Shown here in pieces: positions 39,254 to 54,200 of a stretch of 64,000 nucleotides of DNA. A program made the translations under genes and the position numbers. The DNA comes from Bugula neritina (lineage: Eukaryota > Bryozoa > Gymnolaemata > Cheilostomatida > Bugulidae): the NCBI GenBank assembly GCA_964035545.1, contig OZ037765.1, forward strand, positions 6,150,698-6,214,697, written 5' to 3'. Each line of letters opens with the position of its first letter. Positions within the stretch are counted from its first letter, which is position 1. The notes beneath the pieces were generated by a model, which was not told the DNA's origin, did no database searches, and saw only the letters and a program-made list of their open reading frames with translations.

Positions 39254-42200
39254 CTATTTTTGTTGAGCAATTAAAATTCTTGTGATAATAATATGAAGTT
39301 TGAACTCACTATGGGGTGTAGCTCCAGGCTGACTGAGTTGTAAGTGATTTCTGTTGAAAAATGGCTTTTCTTTTTCCGTTCTAACAAGTTTTGCTTTTAA
39401 AGAGTCTGGCATGATAGGTGGTATCAGAGGTTCAATCTTCATGAAAGGTATGGCGTGATACATAGAGTACTAAAATAACAATGCTATGTAATTAGCTAAC
39501 TCGATACACTTGCATTGTAAAAAATAGATAATGCTTGATACAGAGTACCTCATATTTATCAATAGTTAGTTGAGATGAATATCTGAATGATATATAACAT
39601 ATACACTACATATAGCAGGATATTCAGTAAGAGCACAAGTTACAGTAACAATAATGCAGAGTGCAATTTGTATACGTAGAATAAGTTGATATAAGAATGC
39701 ACAGTAATTCGGGGTGCAGTAATGGAAAAATTGAGAAAAGCTTGTGTTTTAGATAAAATATTTATGAAAAATTGGGTTCTCGAAAAATTTTAATCAGTGT
39801 TAAACTAAATTATTTTTAAAAAAACTGAAGAGCTTAGTATATAAAAATTTCTCCACACCTAAGCTTGCTTTATGTGAGCAACATACTGATAATAGAGCTT
39901 TCGTGTTAATATACTGAACACCAGTCTATTACGAACAGTTGGTTTAATACTTATCTTTAGAAGAAAGGTGAACAGGAAAGAAAAGCATACAAACTTGTTT
40001 TATATTTGATAGTATAGCATATCTTAATCTTACTCAGCATATAATTTAAACTATCCCCCCCACCCAGCAAACTTTAGCTAATTTAGCATAACGCAATGTT
40101 TACTTTGTCTAGTTCCGTGACAGTAAAACAGTTTGTAGTGTTGTGATGTAATAGAGGTCTTATATTTTATGAAGTTGGAAGTGTTAGTTAGTGGCTTTAA
40201 ATGATTACCTGAGCGTAAGGTAAACCAAAGCTAGGAACTGGTTTGTGCCTTCTGCGCTTCTTATAGCTTTTCTTAAAATATTTCGAAGTTATGACGCGAT
40301 TGTAAATGGCATTGACATCAATGTCCACTTCATTCTTATCTCTAGCAGCTGTAAAATTTTAATTTAGCAGCTTGATAACAGACTATTATAGATATGCAGC
40401 TGTTGTGTTTTGAATTATGAACAAATTAAAAACTGATTATAACAAAATAGTATTCAAATTAGTATTCGATAGCACAAACATTTCAGTGTTGAATATTCTC
40501 ATTTTAAAGAAACAGCATTAGTCTAATTCATAGAATAACAAAACTGAAATCAAAAAACAATACTGATGTGATATTCAAATACTTTCAGTTTTCATAAAAA
40601 TCAGCAGATTCTATAGGACCGTAGCAGTACGTACGATCATGAGTTGGGTTCTTGTTGCGCTTGCACGGACCTGCTTCAAGGGAGATGCTGGTTTTCTTCA
40701 GAGCACTTTGCAATCTAGTCTTTTGTTCTGGACTGATTATTGATATGATTGAGTCCTGGGATTCCTTGTTGTGACGTCCTTTAGAAAGATAGAAAAGACA
40801 ACTATATAGTTATGGTTGATTCTAGCTCAAAGAAAGTAGACATCAAGTCCATGGAATATTTTACACTAACTTTGAAGAGTTATTTCCTCGCTGCTCTCTT
40901 GCTCTTCTATAATAACCGGAACATTACGAGATGCCATCAGCTGTTTTGGTGACATCGCAGTGTTTTGATCGTCTCTGGATTTGTTATCATTCATAGCTGG
41001 AGTTTCATCTGCCAGGTCTTCAGTAGAAACCTGCAGTAACCAGTTCATTGATATTTATATTGTGCTGTTTTGCTTATCTAAACATTACGTATTATTACAT
41101 ATGTTATCCTTGTATGCTGGCTGTATACAACAATGCTACTATATACCATATCGCAAGCATTATGTATATTATGCATATACTTAGTTTTGCTATTTACATA
41201 CAAAATAATCTCACAGTTTGAATTTCAACTCCACCTAAATGTTAGCTAACCAAGCAAAATAGTTCAAAAAATACGTAAGCAAAGCAAGTTTGTGTCTTGG
41301 AGAAAAAATATTTTGCCAAATGCTTTTCTATAACCAATTAAAGTTACTAGTCAAAGTTAATGCTCACCTTCAGCATTTGAAATTTCAAAGACTGTATCCA
41401 AATTGTTTTTATCTGTAATGCATATGAATAGTTATAATCCATGAAAAAAGTAAACTTATTCTATAAAAACAAATCACAAAACATAATTTATTTTGTGTTA
41501 CACGAGTAGTGTTTAATTGTATGACGTACTGTAAATTGTATTACATGCAAACTGCAGCCCCCAGTTTTAGCAAAGTTACTCAATCAGAATTGCCTTCTCA
41601 TTGTTCATAAAATCACACTTTGATGAATGAGTAAATGACTTTCAGAGTATATAGCCATGTTAGAAGGTGAATAAACTCACAGTAGAAGTGAGCTCTTCAT
41701 CTGAAGGATCTGGACTTAGTTTCTTAATAATGTGCTCCAAGTTGCAGTCGGATTCATACGAGAAATTGAAGTCCTGGATTTTATTCTTCCGCACATAATT
41801 GACAGCGCTGCGGTGAATAGCTGCTGCCACATTTTTCCAAAGTGTCTGGGTACAATCATTTTCACTGCTTTCTGATGAATCATTTGAACTTCCCACCATA
41901 TCGGCATTAGATTCTATGGAGTTCACTTCTTTGCTTTTGCCTAAGAAATAACCAGAAATAACTTCACTGCTCTTTATAAAATAAGTAAATCAGTTTTTTA
42001 AATCATTAAACCCCATGTTTACTTAAAAATCTAATCTATCATGTGTTTCTGGGTGATAAATTGTTATTTCAAATTTAAAATAATGATAGTTTTATATAAA
42101 AGTCGCATCAACCTATTATACTAGTTGCTTAAAAAAACACTCAATAAGTTGTGAAAATCAATAAAATATTATATACAATTATGCCTAATAAGAAACCATT

Positions 42201-45200
42201 ATTTTTTCACGGCAACAATGCAATCAAGATAAGACAACTTTACGTACCCAGATTTGAGACAAAGGAAGTGAGTCCAGTAAAAAGACATATCGCCCTCAAC
42301 TTGTTCCATCTTTTGAAGACTCCACCATTCCAGACCTGTTGAAGTAACCAGAGCTCTACTGAACTATAAACATGCTTTGCAATAAAAACAAAAATATTTC
42401 TAATTAGCAACGTTTCTTTACATAACATTTTAACATTTATACATAAACATAGCTTTAAAAGTTCAAATTAGCAATTCAACACTAACAACTTCCAGATTGG
42501 AAAGAATAAATTCTATGAATTTATATATAAATACTGAATAACTAACAGTCCTAATTCCACCTAGCATTTTATAATTTGCAGTTAAGTTTCAACTAAAATA
42601 ACTTTATTTTTAAACAAAACACAACACATAAAGTGCAAATACATTGCTATTACTATCATAGTAATATTATTATATGAGAATGATTTGATGCAATATTGGA
42701 AATATTACTTGTAAAGTTGTGCCAGATGCCACTTTTCTAACATCGTGAGGTAAAAGCTTTTCCATGCCTACCGTACCGATGTTCCACGGCGTAGGCTGCC
42801 CAAACTGGCCGATATATAATCCAGTTATGGTCCACAGTCTAACCTTAAAAGTAAAGTTCTAAAAATAAGTGTAGCTTTCACAATTGTTATTACTTGACGC
42901 ATATTCCATTGTTGAATAACTGGAATTTGCAACAATAATATGGAACTGTATGCTCCTTAGTGACAAAAATGTTTTTTGAATTTCTTTAAAATGAGAAATA
43001 TAATATAATATAATATAATATAAGTACTGTGAACATAAAGAAACACATTCTGGTAATCTATATCATACACTAGAAATGTAAATAACTATTATGTAACGTA
43101 CGTATATATATTACAATACTACAATAATATAAGTTTATGATTAGAAAATTATTACTGTTTTTTTTGGGATCATAAATTTGATAAAGTCAATACAAATTGC
43201 CGATTAAAGAGTTGCTTTTGTTAAATACTTTAATAAGTAAACAAAGCATGTTGTAGAAATTAGATACAAACATTTCCATCAGAGCTGCTGGTAATAATAA
43301 AGTGTCTGTGCTCCACGTAGCTGATACTGGTGATTCCCCTCACATGACCTCTAAAGGAGTTCAACAGTGGTGGAGACTTCAATGTCTCTAGAGGATTGCT
43401 TTTACTGGACGGGATACCATGGCACGCAAGGTGACATCTTAGTCTATAAGGTTTAGCTGTAGTTTTATTCAGTAATGATTGTCGAGCATTTCATTGACAG
43501 CATCAAACATAAAGTACACTGCTACAAATGGTGTACTTGACAAAGACTTGAAAAATATCAGACTTGATTATTATAAACATATTCTAATAAATTCTAATTG
43601 AAAAGTATGCATATCTGTTACATGCACACTATTAGTAAACTGTTCCAGCAAGCTACAATAATTAGCTTTTTGTTACAACACAGCTTTGTGTAGCTAACTA
43701 ACTATAGCTGAAACCTCTAAAAACAATCAACACTTAGACAATATTGGTGAATCTACAGCAGTTTTGAACTACATGAAGTGAGTTTTAATAATACAGCAAA
43801 ACAAAGCATTGATAAAATCTTAATGGTATAAAATCAACTTAAACTCAATACAATTATTATGAAATGGCATACCTCAACCTTCGTGATAAAATATGATCCA
43901 AGTTTTTGATGTCATCTGCCAGGAAGAAAAAGTGTGAATATTTACTTTTCTTTTTATTTAAATATTGTGGATTAAGTTTAATATTATTGAGTTGCTGTTC
44001 GTCCAAGCAGAAAGTCTCGATGTCCCATACCTTGACATATCCTTCAGAATCACCTACAAATATTATTAGTAAAGACTTGGAAATGCAGATATAGAATTTT
44101 AAGGTCATGTAGTGCTTACCTAATATTTTTATTTAAAGGTATTAGGATGATTTGCTTACAGTAGGGGTTGGAATGTTTTGGCACCAATTTACCCTATTCT
44201 AATACTACCAAACCAACCCTATAATATGAAATCCTAGTGGTAGAGCCCACTTTACACTACACAACTTACAATAAAATAAAACATTTTAAAAATATTTTAG
44301 CATGCTATGTACACAACTCTTACACCATGTATCACAGCACTATACTGGTTATACTTGAAGCAAGAACATGCATGGCGGATTGCACCTATCATAGTATGAG
44401 CAGTTTATGAAGATTATTAAAACCAGCTTGAACTAAACTATATAAATATTTCAATTAAATGTCATAAAATGATGACTGAACTGCAATGGCTAAACTTAAT
44501 TTAAACATAATTTACTAAATTTTATACTCTAAATTACTTGTATAACTTTTTATATAAAAATCATTTGTCAAATACAATGTAATTATGTTAACTCCGCTAT
44601 AGCTAGTTTTCAATTAGAATTCATGTAAAACACATTACCAGTGAAAAGATACTCGTTTCTAACATCTGTAGTCAAAGAGACAATGTTTTCATCTTTATTG
44701 TGTGCCGCATTGAACTGTCCAAGAAGCTCTACATACCATAACACTCACGATTAGTCATATTGGAGTGATTCAAACACAAGAAACTTTATTTAATTTCTCA
44801 CCTAAACAGCTGTAGTCCTGTAGCCTGTAGGATACTTATTTAATAAAAGAAAAAAACCACACTAAATTTTTCACATAATATGTTAAGCTAAAAGAAATTT
44901 TATATGTTCAGAAAAAAATTAAATAACTATATAGTTTAGCTGAAAACTTTTCCCTTGCAGCTCTCTTTTATGTTGTAATGAAATAAAAACTACAAAATAA
45001 TAGCATAAATGAGGTGACAAAATGACATACCCCCTTTTAGGGTAGTTGACCAAAATCTTATCCACCCATTGCCCCCTCCTGTAACAAGAGTACCAGTTTT
45101 ATTTGTATTCACTCTGTTGAGCAACGATACCATACAGTCCACGGATTGGTTGTTCAAGAGTTGGTAGTGGAAATTGCTCTCTCCCGACTAAACAGCCACT

Positions 45201-48200
45201 CAATAATAGGTATATAGTTTCAAATGTCCGATTTGCATGCAAGCATAAAATAATGTATTGTATAATCAATAAAAAATGATCTCTAGTACTTAAACTGATT
45301 TGATGCAAATAAATGCAATCAGTTTTTATTATCGGTGAATCAAGAATAAATTAAAAATGACTACTAATAAAATTAATTTATATAATTTATATAATAGAAT
45401 ACAAACTTGCAAAAGAGATGAATGAAGAGCTGCTGTGATATTTCTGTAGGTTTCCTCTTTAGAAAACAGATGCTCAATAAATTCCTTATCACGCAGTTGC
45501 TCAGTTTCATAGCCGAGAAAAGCAGCAAAAGCCATTTTCTCATACCTTGGCTGGTCATACAAGTAATCATTGGTCTCAGTAACACCAGTCGTAACAAGAC
45601 TTGATGGTGGCTGAAACAAGAATTCAAACTAGAAAATTAATGAAATCCTTCCTATCAAAGCACATAATAGTAGGTATAGTAAGCGATAAATTAACTGTTA
45701 TTCAATTTAAACTTAGCTCTTTAAAGCACAATTCTTTTAAAGAAGCTTCCTGCAGTAGAAACTGTAACCACTCATTGGCAGGTCAAGGATTTCTCGCAGA
45801 TATTACCAACATCAGGTTCAATAGTCACACATAGTAAACACAACATACTTGGTTTCCAATGTTACCAGCAATATAAGCTCAGTTTCAATAACAAATTTCA
45901 ACTGCAGTCACGCTACTACCTATATTAACTTAATATGAACAACTCCCAATCAACCAACTTACATGAATCGATGAGTAACGGCGATATTTCCTCATAGGAA
46001 AAGGTAACATTCCTTCAGAAATGGTTGAGAAATCAGTTTTACGTCTTGGTATTACCACAGGACTGCCAAGAAACTTGGCTTTATGATTACCAAACTTTAA
46101 ATCGAGTATGGAATGAGTAGAGACTGACGCGTTGAAAATTAAGAATGGCTTACCTAAAACGTTACATAACAATCAGGTAGTTTCACGATACATTGAATAA
46201 GACTTGTAATGGTCCTCATATTGTATAACCTTTTAATCAGTGTTTTCACTTCAGTTGCAGTGTGCAATTAGGAGCTATGATCCTATGACAGGCCATGTAG
46301 AATCCAGTTGTTATACAACAGTTAAGTAGCACATCATTAACTAGCTGCTTGCATAGTAGACATGCAATAACAACATAATTTCAATAAAACAGATTGCCAG
46401 ATTATGAAATAAAAAATAATTTTGTAAAAATCAACAATACCAAAATATTGAAGGAAAAAATTCTTAACAATACAATGACTAATTATTATATACATTATAC
46501 CAATTCCTAGGGCTAAATATTTTAAATATTTTGCAGTCTATGACATCATTAAAATATGTGAAGCAATGAAATTAACTAGTTGAAAACCAGAGCCGAAAGA
46601 TCAACCTTTTCTACAATAATATGAGACTAAAGACTGACCGTTGACAATAGACCTAAAGAGAATATCTCCGCTACTGGACGATGTAACAACCAAGGTAGGC
46701 TGCAGATGTACCATGCAACTGATCTCTGAATCGTGTATAGGAAGGTAGTCGTAGACCTCATTGCTGTCTTTCTCATCAATATATGTGTAGACATTTCGGC
46801 TGCCACTCAGCGCCATTACTACGCAACAAAATCCAGACATTTTCATTTGTTAGCATGAATTGTTGTAGCTTCAATAGAAAAATGCAGTTCTAATATTTTT
46901 GTATAAATGTAGCTTTGGCTAATAGTGTGTGAATTTCTCAGTAGAGTTTATATAAATATATAACCAAAGAAGAACATTGCCAATTTCCAAAGTGTTTTAG
47001 GGTTGTTCTCCCATTGTTTGCAACTAAATTTTTCAATTGAAGCTGTGAGAAAATACAGCCATGAAACTAATACTAAAATATCAGAATAGTGTCATAACGT
47101 GTAATCAACACTAAAATATTAGAATAGTATATCATGGTGTGTAATCAACACTGAAGTATCAGAATAGTATATCATGGTGTGTAATCAACACTAAAGTATC
47201 AGAATAGTATATCATGGTGATCATACAAATCTTTGAATGTTCCTCAGACCAGACTAAACCAACGACGTCATCTGAGCCTTTTTTGATGCTCCTTTTAAGT
47301 TGACTTTTTGGTGACAGTTTCCTAAGCAAAGTCCCATTATTTAAATTCCATACGCAGGCAGTGCCATCATGAGCACCTGAAACAATATAATAATATAAGA
47401 GGTAATATAAAATTTGTTTAATAACAATATTTTTCTAATGATAAAAAATCTGATGTTTTCAGTGTGCATAATACACACACACATTACAAGTGCTATTTGG
47501 TCCCCTGTTACTCATCTGAGTTTCCTAGCTGGAAAATTTGATTTAATCTGTGTAGATCATATTTTTTATGAAGATGCAGCAACATTAAAATAAAGCAGTT
47601 TTTAAAAACAGGACTAAATAAACAAATTTGAAATGTTATGTTTTACTACTTTGCTGTAATGTTGCTACATTGAAATAAACTGTATCCATGTCATAGAGCA
47701 TTATATATCCATTTTATGAAATTAACTAAAGGCATGTAAAATAGTTCAAAGGTCATCTACCTGTGAGAAGTCTCCTATAACTGGGGTCAAAGCAAAATGT
47801 GACAATCTCCTGGTTTATCATACTACCATTGATTAGTTTCTGGTGGCAGTCCTGAAACTGTATAATCTTCTGACCAGAGTGGAGGCTCCATAAGCATATA
47901 GTAGATTTAGCATCAGAGCTTACCACCTACACAGGTACATACAAGAAAACCAAATTACCTGTATATATTTACCTATAGCTATACACTTAAAGCAAGGTCA
48001 CTAACAGCTGCATGAAGCACTACACTCATATAAGTTCATTACCATCTTACATTTTAGACTAATTTGTTGAAATAATAAACATGGCTTTTTTAAGAGCATA
48101 TTTCAAATACTTATATTTTTAAGCATTTTCTATTTTTAGCCTAACCATTAAATCTAACAGGTTGAAAGCTGTCTTACTAAATCAAAGAGAGGGTTGTACA

Positions 48201-51200
48201 TAGCCTGAGTGCAAAGCCCGTCATGAGTTGTTGTATACAGATTACCAGCAGAGTCCTGGCTATTTTTGAACTCAAACATGCCAAGGTAATGCGTTCCGAC
48301 CAGCAGTGATGAGGTGCAGTCATTCAAGTGAAGGGAAGTAACATGGTGTAGTTCAAGAGAAAGAGCACTGCAGGTATACAAGATAACACAGTTCATACAA
48401 CATATTGCTGTTTTCATTAAAAAATTAAACAAAAAAGAACATAAATTGACAAATTAATTATTTCAAAGCAAATACCATTAATACAAAAATAGGTAATTAG
48501 ATTCGTCACCTATTTCTAAAAGAAATCTTGGAACTCATTCTAATTGCAAAAAATTCTGAAAACATTTGTGTCTCTCTAGACTGTAAAATAACTTTTTTAC
48601 AAACTATATATTATGTTAGAACTTTATAAACAACTCTTTTAGATTATTCTCAATAGATTATTATATAATTATATAAATACAGAAAACAAACTAAAACCAA
48701 CATGTGACAATTTTAACTAAAATAATTATTTTCAATTGTTGCAACTGTAAAAATAAGTTGAAAGAACAAGTTTATTACCTGTTGGCTAAACCCAAGTTGC
48801 TGATAAAAAACATACTACAATATAGATTATACTGATTATTTAGCATTTACGTCCAGTAAAAGGCAAATTTTAATAGCCTAAATTCTTTAACTTCTAAATG
48901 TTTGTTTGTAGTGTCAGTTGAAATTCTCGAGAGAACATAATTTTCTCAATATTTCCATTACTGTACTGCCATTTAGTTGAACTACATGCTGACCAATTAA
49001 CCCCTGGGGCATGCACTAAGTAACTGGGTAAAAGTTTTGCAACAATGTTTACTAGAAAAAGCAAGTTGAATCTTATCAGACAATGAAATCTAATCTAACA
49101 GTTTTATATGATTTTTGTGTAAAAATAGTGAAAATGCTGGGTTTTTATACCAGTCAAAAAGTCTGTCATTTGTTAATTAAGTTATTGACAAATTTTTCAC
49201 CTGATATCGATGATCTGCAGCAGCACATAGTTGTACATGTTGTGTACCAAAATCCGCTGATCTTCTCCAGCAGAAATTATCAGGCTCCTGGTCTCATCCA
49301 GCACTAAGGCTGTGATTGGCTTGTGGTGACTATACAGTACATTGGTGACTTTAGCTATAACTGGTCTTACAAGTCTTATCTGAAACATAATAAGTGTAAA
49401 AATATTCACCAAAGCATTTCTTTAACATAATAGAAATTCTACAGTTTTTACTTTTAACACTATTTAATACTTTAACACTAAATTAATAATATATTGTATA
49501 TATAGTATTTTGACAGTTCAATTATAACTGTGAAATACTCACTCAAGTTAAAAGCTCAACAATCAATAAAATTGAAGATATATTTTTAATGTAATTGATT
49601 CATTTGGGGCATGTTATAAAAATTATTATTTTATATTACAACTTCACCAACAATAGTCACTTGGACAAAAGAAAAAATTGTTCATATTCAAAACATTAGT
49701 TTCAACAATTCATTCTACGTAGCTACGCAACGTAAGCAGTGAACATAATTAGAGCTTTGTGTTAGTGTACTTTTTGAATGTAGGTATTCATTTTTTAAAT
49801 TGTTGACAAATTTGCAAAAATATCTTTCTTCAACAAAATTTACAATAATCATTTGTATAATAAGACATTAAAATACCATGCCTGATTAATTTTGTCTGAA
49901 CATAACAATATTTTTAACTTGATTTTGAAATGCTAACTTTTGTATCAAGTTTTGAAGCTTTATAGTAAAAAAGTATTTGGTTACTTTTTTAATAAAAACA
50001 ATAACTAGCAACAGCCATAGTGTGGTTTCTAAAAATTAGATTTTGCAGGCATTCTAGTGTTTTGATGTAATCATCTGGGATTACTCACTTAGGAGCAGTA
50101 GTGGAGAAATTGAGATAGCCTAAGTTTTTTAATTTTATTGTTAAATTTTGATTTGGGGTGCTGGTTGCAATTCTCACAAGAAAATAACGTTTTTGCTACA
50201 TTTTTAATCTAGAACACAAACTTTTCTCAATTTCTCCATTATTGCAACTACCTCGGATTACTAGCAGCTGTATAACACCACCTATTTAAGTATATTCTCA
50301 TTCAAAAATGTATTCCATTCAAAATATGGCACAATAAGTTTTTACATACATTTCCATCCACACATCCTGCGTATATGCATTGAGAATGCTGAGAGTACTG
50401 GAAACAAGTGACGCCCCTTCTAATACTGACAGTCGTGCCATTTTGAGGTTGACTAATACTAGTACAGTACAGTGAAGTCGATGTAGACTTGGAACAAGAT
50501 ATAAATCCAGTTCCTGATATACAACTGTATCTCTTAATTCGCACCACCCAATCATCATGAGCCTAGTAAATATTAAATATGTCAGTTCAATTTCATAATT
50601 TATGGCTTTTTAAGTTGAAAATTATAGTTGCATTGATTTGTCTTTTGATTTTTAAAAAATATAATTCAAAGAAAAAATAAAGTAAAGATATTAATTAGAT
50701 ACCAGACTTGTATTAGTTTGTAAAATAATACCACCTAAATAATATGTTTATTTCCTACATGAACAAATCTGATTTACAATCAACTACATTTACCTTAAAC
50801 TCTAATTTACTGATCACGAAAATGTTAAGGATTAAGATTCTTTGTGGAATGAATTATGAAGCTAAAGAAATCATAAACTAGACAGAAACAATATTTCTCT
50901 AGGGGGTGGAATCATTGTTGTAATTGATGCAGCTGACCAGTAATGACAATGAAATCAATGAAAACATAAATTGAAATTCAGTTGATTGTAATTTAGTTTT
51001 TGCGAACAGCGATGGCTAATTACAGAATGCTGTTAAGCAATTTGGTTTGATTTACCATAAAGTATGTAAGTAGGAGAAATTAGCAAAACTTTTAAATAGC
51101 AATAGTTCTTGCGAATATTTGTAGCATGGAAACTTGCGAAGCTCATGAAATAAAACAATCAGGCTTCAGACCCAAATGTAAAACCAAAAATTGTACGCTT

Positions 51201-54200
51201 AAGCTTAAAAAATTGACAAAAAATTAGTCAAGAAAAATTGCTTGATGCAAAATAGCTTGTTTATAGCAATTAAATCACATAAAATTCATTAGATTGACAT
51301 GTAAACAAAATGCGAAAGTGAAATTGGATAATTGAAATTTCAACTTCAAAAACTCTTAGAGAGAAAAAAATTCACAAATGGCAAGCTATATTTGACAAAA
51401 AACTTTGATCTGGAAATTCTTAGATTGCTGAACATTCATTTTCATAGCTGGCTCAACTTGTAGAGCACACTAATCTCTTTATAAAGGTTGACATATGTTT
51501 ACTGCTAAAAATAAAGTTTAAGTCAAACTTACAGTTATTTTAGTTAGTGATACAGTTGGGTATAATCCTGTGTGAATCTTTGAAAGCTCATATACTACTT
51601 GCTTTTGTAAGGAGCACTGCGGGCCAAAGGGACCTTGAGATATTGCTTTGAAGTTTAATATGTGAATTTCACCTACAAAACTGTGCTTCTTTAATCACAA
51701 TCCTGCACAATATTCATTGTTCTTATTGTTTTTCCATTGAAAAAACTCTCAAACTATCACTATGTTTCCATTACTTCGGCTTATGAGAATGAACTTGTGG
51801 CTGCGGTTTGCATGAATTTAGGGTTATGGTTTCACTAATTGATGCAATTGTTCCCAAACATTGAATGAAGAACCTATTCACATAATGCGAAGCTTGGAAA
51901 CGCAGTGTATGTTGTTAGGATATCGAGAGGCACATTTCATAGCCCGCTTGAAAACTCTTGTCATCAGGAGTTCTCACAGGGATAGAGGCCATAAATGGAC
52001 ATGAGTTTATATATCATATAAAGACCTCGTGTGTTTCCCCATAATAGATATGATCTGTCGCCATTCTCCACATCTGGTATGTACTCTACACACATTGGGG
52101 CTCCACTTAGACCCTTCAACTCGTACTCTTTGGTAACTGAGTAGCCAACCGTCCCTTTTATACCAAGCATATACATCTGAATGGTACGACTACATCAATA
52201 CAACATGCTTTACAAACCCTGAAGCAGCAAATATTATAATTTAAGAAGAAAAAAAAACCTCTACTGAGGCTGAAGTAACTGCATTTCATTTGTCAAGTAG
52301 CTCCTTATGAACTTGTTTTTAATTTCTTTTTATATGATTACGAACAAGTACAGAATTATATCATTTTAGTATGAATGTCTTTTTATGCAGCATTGTATGC
52401 ATTGTATTGTAAAAATGTGTTCATTTATTAATAATTTTAAATATTTTTTTCCCCAATAACATTATGATTGTATTTATGAAGAGTTTTACTAATGGCTAAT
52501 TTTCAATTTTATAATATTTTCAAGTTGTAAGCAGTTCATATAACAGTTGTAACTATAACTTGGGTGGCCTGTGAGCATAAAGTTTAAGATCTATAACAAG
52601 TTTTAAATCACCAAGCTTATGAGGTAGGTACAGTAACAGAGAAATCAAGAGAAGCCAGTGTTTTACATAAGACATGTAACAAAATAGTTATGTTCTCAGA
52701 AAACTGAACTCATACCCCAAATCAAAGTTCATTGAAAAGTCAAAGAACTGTTACTGCATCTAAATAAAACTTATACAACTAACACTCTCAAATAATATTT
52801 GTTAACCTACTTGTATTGATTATTGCTCACTATTTTAGTAATAAACCAACAACCATTTTCTAAATTTTTACAAGTGACTTTCAACTTCAGAATTTCAATA
52901 AACTGAGCTCAACCTACATATACAATTACAACAAACTATTCATGATTTTCTAATATTTCCTATCTACATCTTCTATAGATATGTTCAGTAGAGAGCGTAT
53001 TATAACTTGACACACCTTTCAGCAAAGCAGACGACTAATAGCCTCATATCCTGCATGTACACCATGTCAGTCAATATTAAGGGGAGAAGAGACTTTCGAT
53101 TCTGACACTTGAGGTCAAATGAATCCAACAGACAACATTTGAGGTTGAATACTCGAAGCATCCCATTGCGACTGAGAGTAAGATAATGAGTTCCTTCTGA
53201 CTTGCCAAGTTTATCTTCTGGAAGTGTAACAGATTATCATGTACTCTAATTTAGTATTATATGGTATGTCATATCACATTATTAAATATGTGTTATTTAG
53301 TATATTGTATATTTTACTACATTGCATATTTTAGTATAGAGTATATAATTGTGGTATCTTGCATGTAAATTAGTACCTGAAACAGGGTGTTTAAAATTGT
53401 TCCACATTCACCATATTATATGCTGATTTGCTGGTTATTCAAAATAATATTTTGCTAGTAAAGTGCTTGAACTATAGAAAATGATGATGTAATGTATTAT
53501 ATTGCGTTAAGTTACCTATATTTATTAGGTTTTACTAAATAAAGACTCTGGAGGTCTCAGTTGGCCAACAAGAAAAAACATGACTATAATATCATTCAAA
53601 TAATCACATATGGTTAATTAGCCATTGTTAGAACATAGCAACATATTTTACAAAATATGTACATAAATATTACACATAAAACTTATATTAATAGCTCAGC
53701 TGTTTATTTAATTGACTTTTGATAATAGAGATTTACTTACGTGAAGCATTTTGCTGGTTTTTAGCAATAAAATGTATTTGAGAAATATTTATTATATCTT
53801 CTTTCTCTTTTCTTACAGATCTTGCAGACAATTTCCTAGAGAAGGGAGTCATCGTACCGCTGAGGGTCATGCTTTCTAGTTTCTTCATTTCCATCTACCA
53901 GAAAGTTACATCACTTCATCAGTTAATTTATAAAACATTAGTTCCTATCAGCTAGCATAACTAGAATCAAGATCTCTTAAAGTGAATTTACAAAAAAGAA
54001 CAATTCAAGTCTGCATCATCAAAAGTTAGCCATACAACCTACGATTTAAGCAGCATTGTTAACAATTATTCCAATTTATAAATGTACATACAAATCATGA
54101 AACATCTACTGAAAAATTTTTATAGCCAATATATAAAAATCCACACAACTTGCTTTTTAAATGCTGCTGAATCAAGTAATAGTTTAAATAAAAAGCCAAA

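Noticed and set aside
42345-42352. Alternative acceptors upstream for the WD40 exon ending at 42248
   Set aside because: Acceptor at 42353 gives an in-frame stop. The one at CTACTTCAACAG (exon from 42335) keeps phase and yields TTLQ/VWNGG...RW, which fits the family pattern better.
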